This document shows, piece after piece, positions 1-7,858 of a stretch of DNA of 64,000 bases. The notes below the pieces were generated by a model. The model was not told the DNA's origin, did no database searches, and was given only the letters and a program-made list of their open reading frames with translations. A program made the translations under genes and the position numbers. Every line of letters starts with the position of its first letter. Position 1 is the first letter of the stretch. Source of the DNA: Roseomonas nitratireducens (lineage in GTDB: Bacteria > Pseudomonadota > Alphaproteobacteria > Acetobacterales > Acetobacteraceae); contig NZ_JAGIYZ010000001.1 in NCBI RefSeq assembly GCF_017813355.1, positions 372,001 to 436,000 on the forward strand, read 5' to 3'.

Positions 1-39
1 GCCCGCGGATGCGGGCGCCGGCGTCTGAGGCAAGGAAAA

Positions 40-125
40 TGGTGCGGTCGAGAAGATTCGAACTTCCACAGGGTTTCCCCTACCAGCACCTCAAGCTGGC
101 GCGTCTACCATTCCGCCACGACCGC
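40..125 (-). tRNA. tRNA-Leu (anticodon GAG), CCA encoded
   Basis: Read on the minus strand this is a full class II cloverleaf. The seven-base acceptor stem GCGGTCG pairs with CGACCGC, and a D-arm, long variable arm and TTCGAAT T-loop are present. The anticodon stem CCAGC/GCTGG encloses the loop TTGAGGT, which gives anticodon GAG, reading leucine CUC/CUU codons. The 3' CCA is encoded (TGG at 40-42 on the plus strand). The long variable arm is as expected for tRNA-Leu. A short perfect stem (1-16) lies downstream at the window edge; no T-run is visible to call it a terminator. Confidence 0.97.
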
Positions 126-155
126 AAACCGGGTAGAGGGCGCGGCGTATAGCCC

Positions 156-818
156 ATGACCGCGCCGCCAGCAACAGACCCCGTCGAGTGGATCATCAGC
201 GAAGGCCGTACCCCCTACGGGCCGGCGCTGGAGGCCATGGAAGCCCACGCCGCCGCCATCCGGGCGGGGACGGGGCGCGAACGCGTCTGGCTGGTGGAAC
301 ACGACCCGACCTACACGGCCGGGACCTCGGCCAGGCCCGAGGACCTGCGCGACGCCCGCTTCCCCACCTTCGCGGCCGGGCGGGGCGGGCAATGGACCTA
401 TCACGGGCCGGGACAACGCACCGGCTACGTGATGCTGGACCTGACGCGCCAGCACGGCAGCGTGGCGCCGCGGGACGTGCGCGCCTTCGTCCATGGGCTC
501 GAGGAATGGCTGATCCGCACGCTGGACCGCTTCAACGTGCGGGCGGAACGGCGGGCGGGACGCGTCGGACTGTGGGTGCCGAACCGCGCGACCGGCACCG
601 AGGACAAGATCGCCGCGATCGGCGTGCGCGTGACACGCTGGGTGTCCTGGCACGGCGTCGCGCTGAACGTGGACCCGGACCTGTCCCATTTCGGCGGCAT
701 CGTGCCCTGCGGGATCAGCGAATTCGGCGTGACGAGCCTGCACGCGCAAGGCGTGCTCGCGACGATGGACGAAGCGGACGCGGCGCTGCGCGCGGCCTGG
801 GCGGAAGTGTTCGGGTGA
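156..818 (+). CDS. lipB: Octanoyltransferase LipB
   Basis: This 220-residue protein transfers octanoyl groups from acyl-carrier protein to the lipoyl domains of 2-oxoacid dehydrogenases and GcvH, the first step of cytoplasmic lipoate synthesis. Visible are the LipB signature [12 protein letters not shown] (77-88), the conserved lysine K151 in EDKIAAIG and the catalytic cysteine C185 in [10 protein letters not shown], at the spacing usual in the family. The length is normal. It starts 31 bases from the tRNA-Leu 5' end and is transcribed away from it. Dihydrolipoamide dehydrogenase, which acts on lipoylated complexes, is encoded at 20.5 kb. The downstream helicase gene is convergent, with a palindrome-rich gap between them. 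Confidence 0.95.
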   Translation: MTAPPATDPVEWIISEGRTPYGPALEAMEAHAAAIRAGTGRERVWLVEHDPTYTAGTSARPEDLRDARFPTFAAGRGGQWTYHGPGQRTGYVMLDLTRQHGSVAPRDVRAFVHGLEEWLIRTLDRFNVRAERRAGRVGLWVPNRATGTEDKIAAIGVRVTRWVSWHGVALNVDPDLSHFGGIVPCGISEFGVTSLHAQGVLATMDEADAALRAAWAEVFG

Positions 819-855
819 GGGGGCTCGCGGCCGGGCGGACGGGGCGATTGTAGGG

Positions 856-963
856 TTTCGGACAAATTCCCGGTGGTGGGGCGAGGGGGCGCCGCCCCCT
901 CGGACTCCCCCGCCAAAGGCCGAAAGGCCTTTGGAAACCATGCGTGTTGGTTTCGGACAAATT
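856..963. repeat. Paired palindromes inside 13-bp direct repeats (REP-like)
   Basis: Within the 386-base gap between lipB and the helicase gene, the 13-mer TTTCGGACAAATT occurs at 856-868 and again at 951-963. Between the two copies lie two strong palindromes: a GC-only one at 883-901 (GAGGGGGC / GCCCCCTC) and CCAAAGGC-CGAAAG-GCCTTTGG at 913-934. The same two-hairpin unit recurs at 27026-27169, 34293-34359 and 36761-36950. No coding evidence is seen in 819-1204; the rest of the gap is unremarkable apart from the hairpin at 1172-1195. The convergent position suggests a termination or mRNA-stability role, which is inference. Confidence 0.7.
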
Positions 964-1171
964 GCCGGCGGGCAGGGCTGGGGCGGATGCACGGGTTCAA
1001 AGAGCACCAGGTCCGTCTAGGACAATATACCCATATAAGAACCGCCGAGTTGAAAAGTCCAGCGAAACCCGCCGGGGCAGCGCCGGTTCAAGCCTGTGGT
1101 CGCGATCCGACGCGGACCACGACCTCGCACCGCCCTGATGCCAGGGCGGACAGCCAGAAAAGGAAGGGGGC

Positions 1172-1195
1172 CCGGGGGAAGTTCCCTTCCCCCGG
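1172..1195. repeat. Palindrome downstream of helicase gene
   Basis: CCGGGGGAAG / TTCCCCCGG arms around TTCC form a strong hairpin ten bases past the helicase stop codon, between the convergent helicase and lipB genes. It resembles the AAGGGAACTT-centred palindromes at 5095, 23545 and 48077. It has no T-run, so a classical intrinsic terminator is not shown. It could still pause polymerase or protect the transcript end. Confidence 0.5.
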
Positions 1196-1204
1196 CCTTC
1201 ACCC

Positions 1205-2611
1205 TTACTTCCCGCGCCGCAGGAACGCCGGCGCCGGCGACCCGTCGCGGAAATCCCCTTCGCGCCAGGACCTGTCCCGCCGCGGCTCGTCGGACGCCGC
1301 CGCCGGCCGCCGACGGGCTTCGTTGCCCCCCGGCTGTCCGCCGCGCTTGGGGTCCGCAGGCTTGCCGCCGTGGCCGTTCGGCCGGTGTTGCGGCTGGCGC
1401 TGCGGCCGGTGGTCGCCGCGCGGGGGCTTGGGCTGGCTGGCGCGTGCCGGGGCCGGGGCGTCGCCCGCCGCGGGGGCGGTCATGCCCGCGCGTGTTTCGG
1501 CCGGGATCTGCTGGCGGATCAGCTTCTCGATCGCGCGCAGCTTGTCGCGGTCCTCGTGGGAGCACAGGGCGATCGCTTCGCCCGACGCGCCCGCGCGGGC
1601 CGTGCGGCCGATGCGGTGGACGTAGGTTTCCGGCACTTCCGGCAGGTCGAACTGGATCACGTGCGTCACGCCGTCCACGTCGATGCCGCGGGCGGCGATG
1701 TCGGTGGCGACCAGCACGGGGGCGGAGCCGTCGCGGAAGGCGGCCAGCGCCCGTTCGCGCGCGTTCTGCGCCTTGTTGCCGTGGATGGCGTTGGCGCTGA
1801 TGCCGTCCTGGTCCAGCTGCTTCACGATGCGGTCGGCGCCGTGCTTGGTGCGGGAGAACACCAGGGTGCGGCCGATGCCTTCCGTGCGGAGGATCTCGGC
1901 GAGCACCTGGCGCTTGCCGGCGGCCGCCACGTGGATCACGCGCTGGGCGACCTTTTCCGCCGTGGTGGCGACCGGGGCGACGGACACGCGCGCCGGGTCC
2001 TTCAGCATCTCGCTGGCCAGCCGGTTGATTTCCGTCGGCATGGTCGCGCTGAAGAACATCGTCTGGCGCTGGGCCGGTATGGACTTCAGCAGGCGGCGGA
2101 TGGCCGGCAGAAAGCCCTTGTCGAGCATCTGGTCGGCCTCATCCAGGATCAGCGTCTGGATGTGGTCGAGCCGCCCGGCGTTCTGGTCGATCAGGTCCTG
2201 CAGCCGGCCCGGCGTGGCGACGAGGATGTCCACGCCGCGGGCGAGCGCGGTGCGCTGCGCGCCGAAGCCCACGCCGCCGAAGACGACCGCGACTGTCAGG
2301 CCGAGGTGCCGGCCATAGGCCTTGAGGCTGTCTGCGATCTGCGACGCCAGTTCGCGGGTGGGGGAGAGGATGAGCGCGCGGCAGCCGAAGCGCGGCGGCC
2401 GGCCCTTTTCCTGGGCGAGCCGGTGCAGCAGCGGCAGGCCGAAGGCGGCGGTCTTGCCGGTGCCGGTCTGGGCGATGCCGAGCAGGTCGCGCCCTTCGAG
2501 CACGATCGGGATGGCCTGGGCCTGGATGGGGGTGGGGGTGGTGTATCCTTCCTCGGCGAGCGCCTGGAGGATGCGGGTGTCGAGGCTCAGCGCCTCGAAT
2601 GCATTGGTCAC
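1205..2611 (-). CDS. DEAD-box ATP-dependent RNA helicase (RhlE-like)
   Basis: A 468-residue DEAD-box helicase that unwinds RNA duplexes in the cytoplasm, probably in ribosome assembly or mRNA turnover. Motifs in order: Q motif (PTPIQAQAIP, 26-35), Walker A AQTGTGKT (47-54), PTREL (84-88), GG (112-113), TPGR (133-136), DEAD (157-160), SAT (188-190), then ARGIDV and HRIGRTAR in the second RecA lobe. The last 100 or so residues are rich in Arg, Pro and Ala, a basic disordered tail common in RhlE-type proteins and usually used for RNA contact. It is monocistronic, convergent with lipB. The subfamily assignment to RhlE rather than RhlB/DeaD is by motif wording and length only. Confidence 0.93.
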   Translation of the reverse strand: MTNAFEALSLDTRILQALAEEGYTTPTPIQAQAIPIVLEGRDLLGIAQTGTGKTAAFGLPLLHRLAQEKGRPPRFGCRALILSPTRELASQIADSLKAYGRHLGLTVAVVFGGVGFGAQRTALARGVDILVATPGRLQDLIDQNAGRLDHIQTLILDEADQMLDKGFLPAIRRLLKSIPAQRQTMFFSATMPTEINRLASEMLKDPARVSVAPVATTAEKVAQRVIHVAAAGKRQVLAEILRTEGIGRTLVFSRTKHGADRIVKQLDQDGISANAIHGNKAQNARERALAAFRDGSAPVLVATDIAARGIDVDGVTHVIQFDLPEVPETYVHRIGRTARAGASGEAIALCSHEDRDKLRAIEKLIRQQIPAETRAGMTAPAAGDAPAPARASQPKPPRGDHRPQRQPQHRPNGHGGKPADPKRGGQPGGNEARRRPAAASDEPRRDRSWREGDFRDGSPAPAFLRRGK

Positions 2612-2984
2612 GATGATCCTGTCACGCGCGCGCGGGTGTTCCGGGCGCGTCGGTGCGGAGAGACGGTCCCGCGGGATTGGGACGATCCTGATGGTCGGGC
2701 GCGCCGGCGCCCCTGGCCCGGGCCCGCACCGCGTGTCGTCCTGATGGGACGATCTGGCGGGGACCGATACCGCAGCCGGGGCGGCGCGTGCGGCGCGGTT
2801 CGACCCGCGCGACGCCGCCCCTATGCGCCCTCAGGCGTGGAAAAACAATGAAAAAGGTGAGTCGTGCTGACCGATGGGGCCGGATGCCCAGGGCGGCGGA
2901 TGCAGGCGCATCGGCCGCCGCCCTCGGATGTCGGGTGGCCGCATCGGCGGCCTCGGCATCGGTCGTGACCCGATGCCGCCGGCA
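2612..2984. other. Non-coding gap with palindromes
   Basis: 373 bases separate the helicase start from the end of the CBS-domain gene; both genes are on the minus strand. No ORF with credible protein features is seen. The right part (about 2905-2984) holds nested inverted repeats, including GGCCGC-ATCG-GCGGCC and CGGGTCACGACCG-type arms. It shares the core GCGGCCTCGGCA and the following CCCG-TGCCG with the element at 7709-7858, so it is probably a divergent member of that repeat family. The helicase promoter should lie in the left part; no clear -35/-10 pair was recognised. Confidence 0.5.
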
Positions 2985-3680
2985 TCACGGCACGCCGAGC
3001 ATGAAGGCCGGCGCCGCGACCGTGTCGAAGCGGACCTCCTTCACGCCGGGCACCCGTTCGGCCAGCACGCGCAGCGCCGTGCGCGCCGTCTCGCTGCCGA
3101 GGAAGCCGTGGAAGGACACCACGCCGTCCTTCACCATGGGGAAGATGTAGCGGGTGCTGATCCAGGGTTCCTCCCGCATCGCGGCGTAGATGGCGCGGCG
3201 GATGCGCGGGTCGGAGGCATCGTCGGCCGCGCCGGCCGCGATCGGCGCCATCACCGCGCGCAGCAGGTCGGCGCGGGAGACGATGCCGACGAGCACGCCG
3301 TCGCGCAGCACCGGCACGCGGCGGATACGGCGGGATTCGAGCAGATGGGCCACTTCCTCGACCGTCGCGTCTTCGCCCACCGTGGCGAGGTCGGTCGTCA
3401 TCACGTCGCCCACGCGGCGGCCATGCGTCTTGGCGTAGCGCGCCGCCTGGTCGGCATTGGCGCCGAGCAGCGTGGCGAGGAAGGAGGCGGGCTTGTCCTC
3501 CTTCGCCGCGAGGCGGCGCATCAGGTCGCCATCGGTGACGATGCCGAGCAGCCGGCCCGTGCCGTCGACGACCGGCAGGCCGGAGACGGCGCGTTCGGCC
3601 ATCAGCGCCGCGACGGCTTCGAGCGGCGTCTCGGCCGCGACCGAGACGGGGTCGGTGGTCATGATGTCGCGTGCGCGCAT
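2985..3680 (-). CDS. CBS-domain pair with C-terminal BON domain
   Basis: 231 residues. Two CBS domains occupy about 1-60 and 88-145: each begins with a D(I/V)MTTD motif and contains LPVVDGTGRLLGIVT or VPVLRDGVLVGIVS. A BON domain follows at about 155-225 (KDGVVSFHGFLGSETART, then VPGVKEVRFD). CBS pairs bind adenine nucleotides and act as energy or redox sensors. BON domains are thought to contact membranes or other proteins. There is no signal peptide, so the protein is probably cytoplasmic. CBS-BON proteins are common in alphaproteobacteria and are often stress-induced; the ligand here is unknown. It is downstream of the histidine kinase gene on the same strand, but 82 bases separate them. 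Confidence 0.9.
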   Translation of the reverse strand: MRARDIMTTDPVSVAAETPLEAVAALMAERAVSGLPVVDGTGRLLGIVTDGDLMRRLAAKEDKPASFLATLLGANADQAARYAKTHGRRVGDVMTTDLATVGEDATVEEVAHLLESRRIRRVPVLRDGVLVGIVSRADLLRAVMAPIAAGAADDASDPRIRRAIYAAMREEPWISTRYIFPMVKDGVVSFHGFLGSETARTALRVLAERVPGVKEVRFDTVAAPAFMLGVP

Positions 3681-3762
3681 GGGCGGGTCCTCCGGCTGTT
3701 TTCCGAAGGGTCCGCGACATCACGGCGCGGCGCCTTGACGCGGATCAAGCCGCGCCCGGCTC

Positions 3763-5082
3763 TCACACCGGCAGCCGCACCCGCGCCCTGAGCCCGCCCA
3801 GCGGGCTTTCCTCCAGCACGATGTCCCCGCCATGGGCGCGCGCGATGTCCCGCGCGATGGCGAGCCCCAGCCCCGTGCCGCCGGCGGAGAAGGAGGCGAA
3901 GGGGCGGAAGGCTTCCTCCCGCTGTTCCTCCGGGATGCCGGGGCCGTCGTCGTCCACCGTCACCACCGCCCAGGCGCCGGCATCCCCGCGCGGGACACGG
4001 GCGAGGCCGATCGCGATCCGCCGCGCATGCTTGCGCGCATTGTCGAGCAGGTTGCCCAGGCAGCGGCGCAGCGCATCGGCGCGCAGCGGCATCACCAGCC
4101 CGTCCTCGGGCAGCGAAAGTTCCACCTTCGCCCCGTCGCGGCGCGCCTTGGCGGCCGCTTCCTCGACCAGCTCCGCGAGGTCCGCGGGGGCCGATTGCTC
4201 GATCCCTTCGCCGCGCGCGAAGGCGAGGTAGGCGGCGATCAGCCGGTCCATCTCCTCCACGTCCTGCGTCATCGCCGCGGCGTCGTCGCGCGCCGCGGCC
4301 GGCAGCATCGCAAGGCCGAGGCGCAGGCGCGTCAGCGGCGTGCGGAGGTCGTGGCTGATGCCGGCCAGCATCTCCGTCCGGCTTTCGACGAAGCGGCGGA
4401 TGCGCCCCTGCATGGCGTTGAAGGCGACGGCGGCCTGGCGCGCCTCGGCCGCGCCCTCGGGCTTCATCGGCCCCGGGTCGCGGCCGCGGCCGAAGGCTTC
4501 CGCCGCTTCCGCGAGCCGGCGGATGGCGCGCACCTGGTTCTTCATGAACAGCGCCGCGACGCCGAACAGCAGCAGCGACGATCCGACGACCCAGATGACG
4601 AACAGGTACAGCGTGCCGCTGAACAGCCGCTTGCGCGCCGCTTCCACATGCAGGACGCCATCGGGCAGCTGCACGCGGATGATCACGCTGCGCGGATCGG
4701 ACTGCCAGTCGGTGTCGAAGGGCAGGCCGACGCGCTCGCGCAGCGCGGCGTCGAGATCCTCCTCCAGCGGCAGCAGCGGCAGCGACGCCGGGCGGTTGCC
4801 CGCCTGGCCGAGCGCCGCGCCGTGTTCGAGCGCGAGCGAAAGGTCGAGCCGCCAGGCGGCCTCGCGGAAGATCCAGCCGCGATCCTCCGCGCGCGGATTG
4901 CGCGCGAGAAGTTCCACCACCATCGCGACATCGCCCGCCACCGCCGCGGCGAGGCGGCGGGAGATGACGTCGAGATGGCTGCCATAGAACAGGAACAGCG
5001 CGACCACCTGCACCGCGACGAGCGGCACGAGGATGATGAGCAGGGCGCGGCCGAGCAGGCCGCGGGGGATCAGGGCGCGCAT
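3763..5082 (-). CDS. Sensor histidine kinase, EnvZ-like
   Basis: Read from the ATG at 5082 this is a 439-residue inner-membrane kinase. TM1 is about 11-33, followed by a periplasmic loop of some 120 residues, TM2 about 157-180, and HAMP about 181-232. The dimerisation/phosphoacceptor segment [17 protein letters not shown] has His244. The ATPase domain shows [10 protein letters not shown] (N box), [10 protein letters not shown] (G1) and [13 protein letters not shown] (G2). It should phosphorylate the response regulator encoded just upstream, although a palindromic repeat (5095-5195) lies between the genes. An upstream in-frame ATG (5127) would add 15 residues encoded by that repeat and is less likely. 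Domain order matches EnvZ; the stimulus is unknown. Confidence 0.9.
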   Translation of the reverse strand: MRALIPRGLLGRALLIILVPLVAVQVVALFLFYGSHLDVISRRLAAAVAGDVAMVVELLARNPRAEDRGWIFREAAWRLDLSLALEHGAALGQAGNRPASLPLLPLEEDLDAALRERVGLPFDTDWQSDPRSVIIRVQLPDGVLHVEAARKRLFSGTLYLFVIWVVGSSLLLFGVAALFMKNQVRAIRRLAEAAEAFGRGRDPGPMKPEGAAEARQAAVAFNAMQGRIRRFVESRTEMLAGISHDLRTPLTRLRLGLAMLPAAARDDAAAMTQDVEEMDRLIAAYLAFARGEGIEQSAPADLAELVEEAAAKARRDGAKVELSLPEDGLVMPLRADALRRCLGNLLDNARKHARRIAIGLARVPRGDAGAWAVVTVDDDGPGIPEEQREEAFRPFASFSAGGTGLGLAIARDIARAHGGDIVLEESPLGGLRARVRLPV

Positions 5083-5094
5083 GTTGTTGTGCGC

Positions 5095-5195
5095 GGGGGG
5101 AAGGGAACTTCCCCCCGGGCCCCCCAACCTTCTTTGCCTGTTGGGAACTGACGGGCGACGTCAGTCTCCGGCGGGCATGAAGGGGAGGGGGCCCG
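5095..5195. repeat. Palindromic repeat between response regulator and kinase genes
   Basis: A perfect hairpin GGGGGGAAGGG-AACTTCCCCCC-type sequence at 5095-5116 is followed by CCCCCCAACCTTCTTTG, then a GACGTC-centred inverted repeat and a partial mirror copy (GAAGGGGAGGGGG). The CCAACCTTCTTTG-type tail is shared with the elements at 23545-23660 and 48077-48132. It sits inside the apparent operon, so it may lower kinase expression relative to the regulator; that is inference. Confidence 0.65.
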
Positions 5196-5206
5196 CCCGT
5201 CCTTCC

Positions 5207-5914
5207 TCACGGCCCCGGCCTCAGCACATAGCCGCGGTGGCGAATGGTCTGGATGAAGCGCGGCTCGCGCGGATCGGTCTCCACCTTCCGCCGCAGCCGC
5301 GTCACCTGCACGTCGATCGCGCGTTCGCCCGCTTCGGGCGTGCCGAGCGCGGTGCCGATCTCCTCCCGGCTCAGGATCTCCCCCGGCCGGCGGGCGAGCG
5401 CCTGCAGCAGCGAGGCCTCCCCGCCCGTCAGCCGCACGATGCCCTCCGGCCCGCGCAGCTCGGCGCGCTCCACGTCGAACCAGCGCGGGCCGAGCTGCAC
5501 CGGCACGCTCGGCGTGGCGGGGGCCGGCGCGGGGGCGGCGCGGCGGAGGATGGTGCGGATGCGCAGCTCCAGCTCCCGCGGGTCGAAGGGCTTGGCGAGG
5601 TAGTCGTCGACGCCCTGCTCGAAGCCCGCGATGCGGTCCTCCGGCGCGCCGCGCGCGGTCAGCATCAGGATCGGCACGGTGTTGCCCTCGGCGCGCAGCG
5701 ATTCCGTCAGCGACAGGCCTGATTCGCCGGGCATCATCACGTCCAGCACCAGCAGGTCGAACATCATGGACGCGATGGCGCGCCGCGCCGCGGCGGCGTC
5801 GGCGACCGCGGTGACGCGGAAGCCGTGCTCGGTGAGGAAGCGCTGCAGCAGGTCGCGCAGCCGCGCGTCGTCGTCGACGACCAGAAGATGCGCAGGTTCC
5901 ACAGTGCCGTTCAT
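5207..5914 (-). CDS. OmpR-family response regulator (PetR-like)
   Basis: 235 residues. The receiver domain occupies 8-118, with acidic triad VDDD (13-16), phosphoacceptor D58 in LVLDVMMP, T86 and K108 in YLAKPFDP. A winged-helix DNA-binding domain at about 135-233 has the OmpR-type ending [10 protein letters not shown]...[11 protein letters not shown]. It is a cytoplasmic transcription factor, presumably controlled by the downstream EnvZ-like kinase. The ATG at 5914 overlaps the stop of a short upstream ORF (ATGA) within a 20-bp triplication. The arrangement MarR-type gene then OmpR-type gene matches petP-petR of Rhodobacter, where PetR is required for cytochrome bc1 gene expression; no pet genes lie here. 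Confidence 0.9.
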   Translation of the reverse strand: MNGTVEPAHLLVVDDDARLRDLLQRFLTEHGFRVTAVADAAAARRAIASMMFDLLVLDVMMPGESGLSLTESLRAEGNTVPILMLTARGAPEDRIAGFEQGVDDYLAKPFDPRELELRIRTILRRAAPAPAPATPSVPVQLGPRWFDVERAELRGPEGIVRLTGGEASLLQALARRPGEILSREEIGTALGTPEAGERAIDVQVTRLRRKVETDPREPRFIQTIRHRGYVLRPGP

Positions 5915-5969
5915 CGGGCGGGTTCCCCATTCATCGGGCGGGTTCCCCTTTCATCGGGCGGGTTCGCCA
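5910..5969 (-). repeat. 20-bp triplication forming two chained micro-ORFs
   Basis: Three 20-base units begin at 5910, 5930 and 5950, each containing TTCATCGGGCGGGTTC. On the minus strand each carries GAACCCGCCCGATGA. The first copy read is the end of the MarR gene (residues GEPAR, stop). Its TGA overlaps an ATG that opens MKGEPAR-stop (5954-5931). That stop overlaps an ATG opening MNGEPAR-stop (5934-5911), and that stop overlaps the ATG of the response regulator (5914). So four reading frames are chained by three ATGA overlaps. This suggests reinitiation-based coupling; whether the micro-ORFs are translated is not known. Confidence 0.85.
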
Positions 5970-6490
5970 AGCAAGTCGCACGCCGCGCGCGCATCGTCGC
6001 CCATCATGCCGCGCATGACGCGGCGGAAGCCTTCCACCGCGGCGGGGCCGGCCTCGCGATAGGCGCGCATCACCGTCTCCCGCTGCCGCTCGAACAGGCG
6101 GCGTTCCAGCGCCGCGCCCTTGTCGGTCAGCGCCAGCAGGCGCTGGCGGCGGTCCGTGCGCCCCGGCGTCTGCGTCACGTAGCCTTCCTCGACCAGCGGC
6201 TGCAGCACGCGCCCCAGGCTCTGCTTGGTGATGCCGAGGATGCCGAGCAGGTCGCCCACCGTGATGCCCGGCCGGCGGCCGACGAAATGCAGCACGCGGT
6301 GATGCGCGCGCCCCATGCCGAGCTCGGCCAGGATCTCGTCCGCCCCGGCGGTGAAGTCCCGGTAGCCGAAGAACAGCAGGTCCTGGGCGAGGCGCAGCTC
6401 CTCCTCCCGCAGAAACAGGAGGTTGCGCCCGGCGGGCAGCGTGCTGCGTTCCGGCGCTTCGGCGACCTGCGCTGCGGTCTTGGCTGGCAT
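5951..6490 (-). CDS. MarR-family transcriptional regulator (PetP-like)
   Basis: 179 residues with a central winged helix (about 60-130). ITVGDLLGILGITKQSLGRVLQPLVEEGYV is the helix-turn-helix region and TPGRTDRRQRLLALTDKG the wing with its conserved D-x-R motif. Long N- and C-terminal helices make the dimer interface. Homologues called PetP are found next to PetR in purple bacteria. It is divergent from ilvE with overlapping promoters, and it is the first gene of a MarR, response regulator, kinase operon. An AGGAGG ribosome site lies about ten bases before the ATG. The C-terminal coding end is the source of the 20-bp triplication. Confidence 0.9.
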   Translation of the reverse strand: MPAKTAAQVAEAPERSTLPAGRNLLFLREEELRLAQDLLFFGYRDFTAGADEILAELGMGRAHHRVLHFVGRRPGITVGDLLGILGITKQSLGRVLQPLVEEGYVTQTPGRTDRRQRLLALTDKGAALERRLFERQRETVMRAYREAGPAAVEGFRRVMRGMMGDDARAACDLLGEPAR

Positions 6491-6517
6491 GTCCTCGGCT
6501 CGACCTCCTCTTGGGTC

Positions 6518-6553
6518 AGTATCATTGACGCATCCGGCGTGTCATTCTAACTT
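6518..6553. promoter_or_regulatory. Overlapping divergent promoters for marR-type gene and ilvE
   Basis: Plus strand: TTGACG (6525-6530), 17-base spacer, TAACTT (6548-6553), 72 bases ahead of the ilvE ATG. Minus strand: ATGACA (complement of 6540-6545), 16-base spacer, GATACT (complement of 6518-6523), about 30 bases before the MarR ATG. The two promoters physically overlap and enclose an imperfect inverted repeat TGACGC-ATCCG-GCGTGTCA, a possible binding site for the MarR protein. The boxes are near consensus for sigma70-type holoenzyme; their use is inferred. Confidence 0.55.
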
Positions 6554-6625
6554 ATCGCCATCCTGCGCAACATTCTTTCGTCACCACGCGCCCAAACCGA
6601 GCAGAAACCCGGAAGGAAACGCAGC

Positions 6626-7711
6626 ATGGGCCAGTTCCCGATCACCCGCACCGCCACGCCCAAGGCACGGCCGTCCGACGATTCGCTCGCCTTCGGCAAG
6701 GTCATGACGGACCACATGTTCCTGATGAACTACGAGGAGGGGAAGGGCTGGTTCAACCCGCGCATCGAACCCTATGGCCCGCTCAGCCTCGACCCGGCGA
6801 CCTCCGTGCTGCACTACGGCCAGGCGATCTTCGACGGGCTGAAGGCCTTCCGCGGCGATGACGGCCGCATCCGGCTGTTCCGCGCCGACCGCCACGCGCA
6901 GCGCTTCGACCGCTCGGCGCGCATCATGTCGATGCCCCCGCTGCCGGTCGACCTGATCCGCCAGTCCTTCGACGCGCTCGTCTCGGTCGATGCGGACTGG
7001 GTGCCGCGCAAGGCGGGCACCTCGCTCTACCTGCGCCCGACCATCATCGCGACGGACGTCATGCTCGGCGTGCATCCGGCGCACAGCTACCTCTATTTCC
7101 TCATCCTCTCGCCGGTGGGCTCCTACTACAAGGAAGGCGTGAAGCCGGTGCGCATCCTGGCGTCCGACAGCCATGTGCGCGCGGTGCGCGGCGGCACGGG
7201 CGAAGCCAAGACCGCGGCCAACTACGCGCAGTCGCTCGCCGGCCAGCAGGACGCGGCGAAGGCCGGCTACACGCAGGTGCTCTACCTCGACGGCGTGCAC
7301 CGCAAGTTCCTCGATGAGGTCGGCACCATGAACATCATGGTCCGCATCGGGGACGAGGTGATCACGCCCCCACTCGCCGGCACCATCCTCGATGGCGTCA
7401 CGCGCGCCTCGGCGATCGAGCTGATGCGCGACTGGGGCCTCAAGGTCCAGGAACGCGCCATCTCGATCGACGAGGTGATGCAGGCCGGCCGCGACGGCAC
7501 GTTGAAGGAGATGTGGGGCACGGGCACCGCCGCCGTCGTCTCCCCGGTCGGCACGATCGGCTACAAGGGCGAGGACGTGCTGATCAACGGCGGCACGACG
7601 GGCGAGGTGACGCAGCGCCTGTACGACGCCATCACCGGCATCCAGTACGGCCGCACCAACGACCCGCATGGCTGGACGAGCCTGGTGCCGGAAATGGCGG
7701 AGGCGGGTTGA
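6626..7711 (+). CDS. ilvE: Branched-chain amino-acid aminotransferase
   Basis: 361-residue fold-type IV PLP enzyme catalysing reversible transamination of leucine, isoleucine and valine with 2-oxoglutarate in the cytoplasm. The PLP lysine is K195 in GGTGEAKTAANYA. The other typical motifs are LHYGQAIFDGLKAFR (62-76), YLRPTI (135-140) and, near the C-terminus, MWGTGTAAVVSPVG. Length and the SVLHYGQ motif fit the longer class II BCAT rather than E. coli-type IlvE. A good promoter is visible upstream. The stop TGA is directly the start of a palindromic repeat element. Confidence 0.95.
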   Translation: MGQFPITRTATPKARPSDDSLAFGKVMTDHMFLMNYEEGKGWFNPRIEPYGPLSLDPATSVLHYGQAIFDGLKAFRGDDGRIRLFRADRHAQRFDRSARIMSMPPLPVDLIRQSFDALVSVDADWVPRKAGTSLYLRPTIIATDVMLGVHPAHSYLYFLILSPVGSYYKEGVKPVRILASDSHVRAVRGGTGEAKTAANYAQSLAGQQDAAKAGYTQVLYLDGVHRKFLDEVGTMNIMVRIGDEVITPPLAGTILDGVTRASAIELMRDWGLKVQERAISIDEVMQAGRDGTLKEMWGTGTAAVVSPVGTIGYKGEDVLINGGTTGEVTQRLYDAITGIQYGRTNDPHGWTSLVPEMAEAG

Positions 7712-7858
7712 CACCAGCGGCCGAATGCTTCGACCGCTGGCATCAATTTCTGCGTGCCCTCAGACGCCGGGCGCAAACCTCCGGTTTGCTTGGCTTCGCC
7801 AGACTCCTGGCGGGCCGCCTTCGCGGCCTCGGCACGGGTGGAGACCCGTGCCGTCATC
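7709..7858. repeat. Palindromic repeat element starting at the ilvE stop codon
   Basis: The element begins with TGACAC, whose TGA is the ilvE stop, followed by a hairpin (AGCGG-CCGAATGCTTCG-CCGCT type), then TTTCTGCGTGCCC, CGCCGGGCG and GGCGGGCCGC-CTTC-GCGGCCTCGGC. Most of it recurs in inverted orientation at 18206-18343, again starting exactly at a gene's stop codon. An extra segment (about 7777-7818) is absent from the second copy. It ends next to the GNAT ATG, so it also supplies that gene's leader; no clear ribosome site is seen there. Confidence 0.75.

Noticed and set aside
1-16. Intrinsic terminator of tRNA-Leu(GAG)
   Set aside because: A perfect GCCCGC-ATCC-GCGGGC stem is there, but any T-run would lie outside the window, so it cannot be supported.
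5207-6490. Cytochrome bc1 regulation by PetP/PetR
   Set aside because: The gene pair resembles petPR, but no petABC genes are in the window and homologous pairs regulate other things, so the name is used only as a similarity.
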